This document shows positions 56,831 to 64,000 of a stretch of 64,000 nt of DNA, in pieces. Positions within the stretch are counted from its first letter, which is position 1; each line of letters starts with the position of its first letter. Made by a program: the position numbers and the translations under genes. The notes under the pieces are model-generated. The model did not search any database. It saw only the letters and a list, made by a program, of their open reading frames with translations, and was not told the DNA's origin. Source of the DNA: Ganoderma boninense (Eukaryota; Basidiomycota; Agaricomycetes; Polyporales; Polyporaceae); assembly GCA_002900995.3 (NCBI GenBank), contig CM035314.1, positions 1,535,372-1,599,371 of the forward strand, written 5' to 3'.

Positions 56831-57559
56831 CAAACTGCGAAGACGTGAGCAAAGGCGTCGATCGTCAACCTAAAAGATGACGTGACCAACCCGCCTGACA
56901 GCACAAGGAATTGCAAGCGTACCCTTCCGAGCGACTGTTACAAGGTGAAATGGTTGACTCGACGATCCGATTAGCTGTCGAGAAGATGTTTTGGTGTTTT
57001 GGCTGATGGTTATGTACGTCAAACTCACTGGCTCCCATATGGAATCGTTCCCGAACGGTGGGCAGTACATGGATCGACAGACCCCGGAAGTAATGCAGGG
57101 TAGCAGACCCCCGTGCCCGCATTTAAGTGAAATTGGACCTGGTTGCTGGATTTCGTAGGAGGTTCGAGGACATTCTACCAATCTCCCAGGTGGCGTAAGT
57201 AGCCGAGATGTTCAGGCGTGATTTAGACCGACCTTCGCAGCGCGGATACGAGAAGCATGATTTGCGGCAGAATTAAGTAACCATTGCAACGTCAGGGGGA
57301 AGAGCTGACGGCGTTGCAGCGCGCCCGACCATCCGATCGCGAGTGAAGCCATCCAGGCGTCGCGCGGACGACAGCAACGTAACCTTCAACGCTCTCGAGT
57401 GAATATATTACGGATGAGCAACGACCCGCCCTAGCGAATTCAACCTCTGACATGGACAACTTACCGTGTACGATTCTTTCCATACCACTTTACATCTGCC
57501 TTCCACGGCACCCTGTCACGAGAAGGAAGGTTAGCATCGCCACGCTAACATCGGACTCG

Positions 57560-58140
57560 CACCCCACTTACACCGCCTGCAGCGATATGCGCTCGTGAAT
57601 GCGAACCTAGAACGCCTTGGTCAGAGTCGGGTCCGCATGAAGACTCAATGGACGATTGTGTACCCACCCGCTTCTGTCCATGGGAACACGGAGACGAATG
57701 TTCCAACCAACGCGGGCATACCAGGGGTGACGATATTCATGCCCGTTGATTGCATGGCCAACCCTGTGTACATATTCGTCAACTACATCGAGGGAAAGCG
57801 CATTAGGGCAGGTGCCAACCTTTCTCGTAGACGACTTCTCACCTGAGGTTTTGCACAGCCGGGCCTGCTTGTCAGCGTCACCGTGGAGACAAACGATACC
57901 GGGAACGGGGAAGACGTACAGGTGGGCACAGCCATCGAAATCAACACGGGGTCGAACACGGCGTACTCCACGGAAGTCGGGCTGGGCAGGATGGCCAGAC
58001 GTGACGGCCAGACTGAAGTCGAAATGGGTTCGGTTAAGTTGGAGGAAGCCACGAGGTGCGCATTGACGGAGATGCGATCGAGAGGGGAGTCACTTGGTCC
58101 TGTAAATGAAGGCGATGACGACGCCGCGGATGGTCAGTAA
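57560..58140 (+). CDS. Orphan protein, two exons resolved
   Basis: The exon after an acceptor near 57583 reads RYALVNANLERLGQSRVRMK, TQWTIVYPPASVHGNTETN, PGVTIFMPVDCMANPVYIFV and NYIEGKRIR. It splices (donor near 57812, acceptor near 57846) to GFAQPGLLVSVTVETNDTGN, VGTAIEINTGSNTAYSTEVG and an acidic end EGDDDAADGQ at the stop near 58140. The start was not found. No domain is recognised. Confidence 0.4.
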
Positions 58141-60589
58141 TAATATATCTGTCCTGCCGGACAAGAGACTCACGGGATATACGTCCCACAAGATACAGAC
58201 TCAGAGTCCGAAGTCGCACAGTACGTCGACAAGACCTCGGAGAGGAATGTCTCAAACCGAGTCGACCGCGACGGGTGTGTCCACGCGGCGGTGCGCGACG
58301 TCGATACGGTGGTGGACGAGCACTGTATCGATGACATGTACGCCTAGGATACGAGTAGAGAGACCAAGGTGGCGTCGTTCCGAACATGCTAGAGGACCAG
58401 CGCCGGTCATGTGTGGGTGCTTTGCGTGGCGGTAGTTGGAGCAGTAAACGCCTCCAGCGGGATCGGGAAGGAATGGGCAAACCTGAGTTGGAGCACACAA
58501 GTGTCTCGGTGTATCAGCCACGTGGGGTATCACACGTGATCCTGGGATACTCGACTGTCACACGACCTAGAGGGTTTTCTCCGCCGCCCCAACGCCCACT
58601 TCGACTATCTGCCTGTGTGCCTTCTGTATCCTATGAGAGGCTAAACAGGGTGACGAAGGGGGGGGGGGGATGGAGGCTATGCGCACTGAGCGTCACTATC
58701 CCCCGGGGAACTCGGTAAGTTCTTCCCGCCGTCCTAGACAGGGACCTGATCGTCGACGCCGCTACCACATAGGAGGACGAACCTCAACGGTACTTTGACG
58801 TGGGCTCCTTACCCGAGGATGGGCCTCTCGGGACATCGGGCATCATCGAACATGTGTATGCGTCGTGCAGTGGCGGCCCGGCTCCGGAAAGGCGGCTCAC
58901 CATCCGGAACCGCGATCACCTGGGTGAGTACGATACGGTCGTCCATCACGACGTTTTGGTACGCTTACGAAGCCACACCGACGGTTCCAGACAGTACACT
59001 CGGGGCCAGGTACCTCACAAGCATTGGGACCAACAGCAGGTACGCTGGTCTGGCGAAAATCTCCCACAAGCGATCATTCCGAGGCACTCGTTATAAGGCA
59101 GCTTACTTGTGATCTAGATCAGCGGGACATTTCACCGTCCGAAGTGCAAGGGTATGGTGTGCCGTGCGCTGTAAGTAGTTAGATACGGATTCTGAGCTGG
59201 GAGGTGTAGAGAAGCAAGCGACCTAGTAAAGGGGGACAGCATCCCTGTTGGACGCGTCGTCGTCGCTCGGACTCCTGGGACGGGTGCACCTCTCTCAGGT
59301 TGTCAACAAGGGGCGCGACCACGGTGGCGGTAACCGAAACGCCGGCGGTTCGAGGCAAATGCATGCGCAGCAGCGAACGGTCGCGCAGATGGGGCATCTT
59401 GGTGGGTGCAGAACGCACGTCTCGCTGATCGGTGCGTGGATAACTTGGATCATCCCTCGTTGAACTGCGTACATGTTTGCTCAATAGAGTAGCGGCGCGT
59501 GTATGTCTGTCTGTATACAGATGGCCAATAGCCTTGACGGGAGTGGATGCGCAGAGGACCGTGGTCATATTGACTGACGTTGTTGATCTCGCCGCGTCGC
59601 AAGATGCAGCGTGGAAAGGTTCGAGAACGTACGTACAGGTCTTATGGAGTTTTCGCGAGCATCGTCGGGGGGACGAGTGGCAGGATCAAAAGCTGGTTAG
59701 GGGCACAACAATCCCGGGCGGCGTTGTCTTCCCTGTGGGCTTATGCGTCTTGTATTCGTCGTCAGCACGCATAATAACGATTGTGGTCTCGACAGTGACG
59801 TCAACGTTGCGACGTCGAACGGGTTGGTGTTAGCATACCTCGTATGTCTTGAAACCTCCTCCACCCTCAATCATCTGCAAACACGACTTTCCTCGGCTGC
59901 CCTCGTCGGGCAGGTAGACGGCGAGTGCGCGGTAGCGAATGATAGGATACAGTAGGTTTCCACGACGACTACGGGAAGAGGCTCGGGGGACAACCCGATG
60001 GGCAGTCAGATTTCGCTAACCATTCGCGCTCTGTAGGTGGGGCGATAAGGAAACCATTCTATGTGGTTGCTCAAGGTGTGTATGAATTGTCCTACTTGTA
60101 CATGCAAGTCTGAACTTGAGACGGGGAGAGGCATCCGTACATATAGAGAGATGGTCTGAGCATGTTCAAAGCCCAGGAAGAGAGTCCTGGTACTAGGCAC
60201 CGCCGGCGGACGCAGCGCAAGGCCACAGACATACAAACTGATCCGTGGGATTGGAACGAAGAGATAAGACGAAATCCAGCATAGACGGGAACGTATAGTC
60301 AGAGATGCGTGGTAAGATGTAGGCAGCTGAGAAAACGGGCACGAGTGCGTGACAGATCATTAATGCGACACGGAATCCCGACAGGAACACGAGGTGATGC
60401 CGACTTCCAGGCCTACCGAAGTTCGGTGAGGCAAATGGGGTACGACTCGCGTACGCTGTAATGCGTCGACACACGTCCGTCTGTGGGAACATGAGGGGTG
60501 ACCGAGCCATTAGTCGACAGAACGTTGGATATTCGAAGGAGGATACGTACGCCGACGTTAATATGTCAAGGAGGGCCCCACATCCCAGA
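58141..60589. other. Low-confidence coding stretch
   Basis: One plus-strand frame at about 58800-59096 (GPLGTSGIIEHVYASCSGGP then NRDHLGEYDTVVHHDVLVRL) looks possibly coding, with a probable intron after NRDHL, but no family match is known. A run of about 12 G lies near 58660. The remainder shows only short competing frames on both strands. Confidence 0.3.
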
Positions 60590-61627
60590 TCAGATCGAAT
60601 AACGTCGATCAAGGGGCGGCGCCGGCAAAGAGCGGTCAGGTGTGGGTGCGTCGTCGCATGAATGAGCAGGGTAAGTGAGCGGCCTCGGGATTGGTGTGGT
60701 GTTCTCCATGAACTGCATGATCATAGATACGACAAAGGGCGGAAGGACGGTGTCCTTTTCGAGACAGTCCCCTCTACACGAACCGCTCGAAGCCAGCCTC
60801 CATGCGACCATTGGACCGAAAGGCGCCACGCAGAGGTCCCTCAACGCCCCCAATTCGACTGATAGCCCGGCATGAAAGAGGACGAGGGAGCCAGGATCGC
60901 CGAAAAACCTACCCTGCCAAGGACACACAAAGACGGAACTGCCGCACTGCCCGACGGATGATGGTCCAGATGAACGTGGGCCGCGGGGATGTAAACACCA
61001 TCGGTCCGGGCGGTGGCTCCACTCGAAACCGTACACAGCCAGCCTCCCTTGTACATTGCGCTCCGACCACTCCATGAACGAGATCCGGGTGTCACATAGA
61101 AGCGCACGGTTGTTTAGCGTTAGGCGCGGGTACGCGCAGCTGACGGAATACGCTGTGGCAAAGTTCATGAGCGCGGTGGTCCACGAGCCAGACAAGACGT
61201 CGCAAGCGGACGGGGTGCTTGACTCGTACACCGTTATGAACAAGCCGGACGTCAACCGAAATTCCGTGATGCGGGTGATGTGGCGATGGAAAGGGAAACC
61301 CTCAGGTGAGGGTCTATCCAATCGAGACCGGAGGTTGGACCCCAATGGGAAGAGGCGGCCCAGGTTGTCGAGGAATGACTCAAAGTAGAGGTTGCCGACA
61401 GCGACTTCGAAATTGCTATCGCACAAAGATGGTTCTTGCAGAAGGTGGCACAACGCAGCCTCGCCGACAATTATGGCGGCCCAGGGTGTTAAGATGTCGA
61501 GGAACGCGACCGGATTAGGGAAGAATCGGGCGACGAGTAAGTATAGCGATGAGCGAAGCCTGTCACCGACGGAGACGTAGTTGTCGCGAGAAGTAGAACG
61601 CCATGCGAGGAGGGACGTTATGCTCAT
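60590..61627 (-). CDS. Paralogue of the 56 kb nucleotidyltransferase-like protein, active-site residues lost
   Basis: The start MSITSLLAWRSTSRDNYVSV is an F-box-like segment. WAAIIVGEAALCHLLQ aligns with the GS motif of the 56 kb gene, SNFEVAVGNLYFESFLDNL with its DLDVYV strand, and ALMNFATAYSVSCAYPRLTL with its NFITPSGAVCAYPKHTL. GS has become GE, D-x-D has become N-x-E, and the third acidic position is not conserved. It is a single open frame of up to 345 residues, although an intron near its 3' end is possible. A TTTATAA motif at about 61727 lies about 100 bases upstream of the ATG. Probably non-catalytic. Confidence 0.6.
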   Translation of the reverse strand: MSITSLLAWRSTSRDNYVSVGDRLRSSLYLLVARFFPNPVAFLDILTPWAAIIVGEAALCHLLQEPSLCDSNFEVAVGNLYFESFLDNLGRLFPLGSNLRSRLDRPSPEGFPFHRHITRITEFRLTSGLFITVYESSTPSACDVLSGSWTTALMNFATAYSVSCAYPRLTLNNRALLCDTRISFMEWSERNVQGRLAVYGFEWSHRPDRWCLHPRGPRSSGPSSVGQCGSSVFVCPWQGRFFGDPGSLVLFHAGLSVELGALRDLCVAPFGPMVAWRLASSGSCRGDCLEKDTVLPPFVVSMIMQFMENTTPIPRPLTYPAHSCDDAPTPDRSLPAPPLDRRYSI

Positions 61628-64000
61628 GTACGGAAGAGCGTGTTTCGCCGCTAGTGCAGTTCGACTATGAAAGGCACGTTAGGGATGTCTGTTGATGCCT
61701 CACAGAAGAACTGACCGATTCCTGCGGTTTATAACCAGCGAACGGAACACCATGTTGGGCGATATCGGTCCAGCGAGATCGCTAGAACCAGAAAGGGGTG
61801 TCGCTGCCGAGCAGTCGCCCATATCAAGAGAGTCAGCATTGCGAAGATACACGCATGGGGTCATACGTGGCGTACCGAATACGGGATGCAGGGGAAAGTA
61901 GAAACCTCGTCGAAGGGGAGTTCCAGCGTGAGGAGATTGGAGGGGACGAGGAACTAGCGCACACAGCGAGAGATGTGGAGTGTGTTCGTAGGGTGAGGAG
62001 GGGTCGGTGTACCTCCCAGAAGGGGACTAAATAGGATGGTGGACGTGTGGCGGCGGAGGACTGGAAACCCAGTTCCCCGGGCGCCACTGCGGCATTGAGA
62101 CGCGGTCTTCAGCAGATCTAAAGGATTTCCAGGTAAGCAGATCTCAGGGCTGACGAGGAAGGACGGGAAACTTGAAGGAAACCGGAGCTTCCTGACAGCA
62201 GATCTCGGATGCCCATATAGACATCTGCAGGTATCCTGTGTGTCCTGATAGTGGACACGTACTCGCCAAAGACGGAACGGACGACCTGCCTGCACCCGCC
62301 GGAGGCAGCGGATACAGCGCAACAGCGACCTGGTATTCAGAGGAGGTATTAGTGTCACAGTGGAAGACAAAACAAGACCGGCTAGGGAGAGACACCCTGA
62401 CGGTGCTAGGGGATAACGTACCAGCGAGGTCCGGCGGCGAAGAGGCCGAACGGGTGCACGGCCGTCTGGATGGGCACCACAAGGTTCAAAGGTGACCGGG
62501 CCCAGGAGGCCTCGGAATATGTGACACGGCGCGTGACAGCCCACCAGACTCCGACTAGCGCGCTTGTAAATTCGTCGCTGGCGGACTTCGGCCGGGTCGT
62601 GTCAACGCCACAGGTTTGCTCCAGAAACGCAGTACGTACAGTTGCTTACCCTTCAGAAGCCCTAGCTCTCTCCGCGGCCGCAAGGGAGCAACTTCACCTT
62701 TTCGGCAAGTCGATTCCGGGTGTCGAGTAGCGAGCTCTTGGACCAGAAGCAGGTGGGACACGAGGGCGGCGCGCAGTCGAAGGGAGTATTCGTGTTCGTA
62801 CGGAATTCAGACGGCCGGTTAAGACATTGACGATCCCACTGGTCCGTAGCAGCACTGGCTGGCGGTAAGACCGATTCTCAACCGGCAGGGAACTTTGAGG
62901 TCGAGCCCTGGTTCGGCTTAACCGAGCCCATCAGCGGTGAGCCCGGATAACACGAACTGGAGGACGGTACGTGTCTCTCGCGGTAGATGCCCACACCATA
63001 AAAACGCCTTTGTCTAGCCGAGACGTCATGGACCTGTCGGCTGTACCGGCCGGATGCGAAACTCCCAACTCCGCCGGAAATACCAATTACACTATGAGGT
63101 ATAAGAGTCACACAGCTCATTGACCCACGGTGTTCCATCAACGCACAGTATCCCATCGACATCGACACCGCGGGATGGCGCCAGAGAAACCTCTCCATGC
63201 TCTAAGCACGGCTTTAACAACCCAATGCAGTGAACATGCAGAGAAAATCCAGAACCCAGGCATCCCCGTGTGTCAAGGTGAGCAACGAGTTCCCGCATCT
63301 GATCAGATGTTGACGTGCTTCCTCCGACGGTCACATAGACAATTCTGAGCTTACAAGGACCATGAGGCTGCAACTGTGCCAACATATATTCAGCTATCTT
63401 CCTTCTTGTAAGCGAGCTTCCACTGTTGCTGAGAAGTAGTGGGGCGGAGACCTTGGAAGCTGATGAACCGCTCCACGATCATCAGATAAATTAAACGCTA
63501 AGGAGCAAATTTTACGAGGCAGGGTTCTGCACCACCACGGTCTCTAGCAAAGGCACAAAGCCAACCATTTTTGTAGCTGAGATTTCACAGGCAAATTAAC
63601 TGTCATCTCCGCATATACGTAACTAGTGTGCTGGAAGCGAATAGAACACAACAGACCTTCCCAACTTCGAATTCTGGCATATGATGATCAAGACATCTGT
63701 CTTCACATTTCAGCCTATAGGCACATTCTCCCACTCAGACAGAAAAAAGGCCGCCGCAATTCAAGTCATGCTGATCCTGTCAGTACACGACTGCTGCGGA
63801 AGTGCACATGGACAAGTGGTGGAAATACATTGTACAAGGAATTGTGTGGATCGGGAATTTGTGATTGGGGAGCATTAAATGCAACACACAAGCAGTGGCC
63901 AAGTCGGCCATAGGAACATGTGGTCAGCATGCGAAATTGGTACCATGTGCTGTCTCCAGCATGTTCATATGCCATATTGTGTGTGAGGCCCTCCACTTGT
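61628..64000. other. No supported gene; composition turns AT-rich after about 63,420
   Basis: One minus-strand frame at 63092-63385 (LRIVYVTVGGSTSTSDQMRE then FSLHVHCIGLLKPCLEHGEV) may be an exon of an unidentified gene. The last 600 bases are distinctly more AT-rich, similar to the 5-7.6 kb gene, and may be the edge of another element or gene that continues past the window. Confidence 0.3.

Noticed and set aside
46512..61627. Interpretation of the right part as an integrated large DNA virus
   Set aside because: Only the divergent reductase points that way. I saw no capsid, packaging ATPase or DNA polymerase, and a fungal-type Zn2Cys6 protein with fungal-type introns lies among the genes. 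Kept only as one explanation for the reductase.

Overview
The window looks like nuclear DNA of a mushroom-forming basidiomycete (Agaricomycetes). The evidence is many short spliceosomal introns (about 45-70 nt) with GT...AG ends, a FunK1-type fungal kinase relic, a cerato-platanin, a BTB protein of the mushroom type, and GH5 glucanase-like enzymes. No tRNA, rRNA or CRISPR array was recognised. The genus cannot be fixed from the sequence alone.

Layout: (1) 1-1,922 holds the 5' end of a proteasome beta-2 gene (minus strand) and an intact seven-exon BAR-domain gene (plus strand). (2) 2,274-4,004 is the first member (A) of an uncharacterised family. 5,132-7,619 is an AT-rich gene that I read as a distant relative with PD-(D/E)XK-nuclease-like motifs. 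(3) 8,225-12,148 is valyl-tRNA synthetase, followed by a broken FunK1 kinase (12,213-14,120). (4) 14,737-31,200 is a rearranged, repeatedly duplicated block. Its modules are an ASXH (DEUBAD-like) gene, a BTB gene, pieces of the BAR gene and further members B-F of the uncharacterised family. Five copies of a BAR-gene 3' flank each sit beside the 3' end of one family member, and BTB and BAR sequences are fused at two junctions. (5) 31,714-41,387 is more ordinary: a secreted orphan protein, a head-to-head pair of GH5 genes, exosome subunit RRP42, a one-membrane-pass orphan and a cerato-platanin. (6) 41,400-64,000 is an accessory region in which few proteins resemble known families. Those that can be read are a very divergent but apparently complete class I ribonucleotide reductase large subunit, a protein with two Zn2Cys6 clusters in tandem, two nucleotidyltransferase-like paralogues (one with degenerate active-site motifs), and several intron-containing orphans.

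How the genes relate: the housekeeping genes (proteasome, ValRS, RRP42) act independently. The secreted and wall-active genes (GH5 pair, cerato-platanin, orphan secreted protein) are compatible with cell-wall remodelling. The most unusual content is the array of putative nuclease-fold proteins, spread by local duplication together with a fragment of the BAR gene, in which the putative catalytic E-x-K motif has drifted from copy to copy. Several otherwise well-conserved genes carry single-base frame breaks, so either many are recent pseudogenes or the assembly has residual indels.
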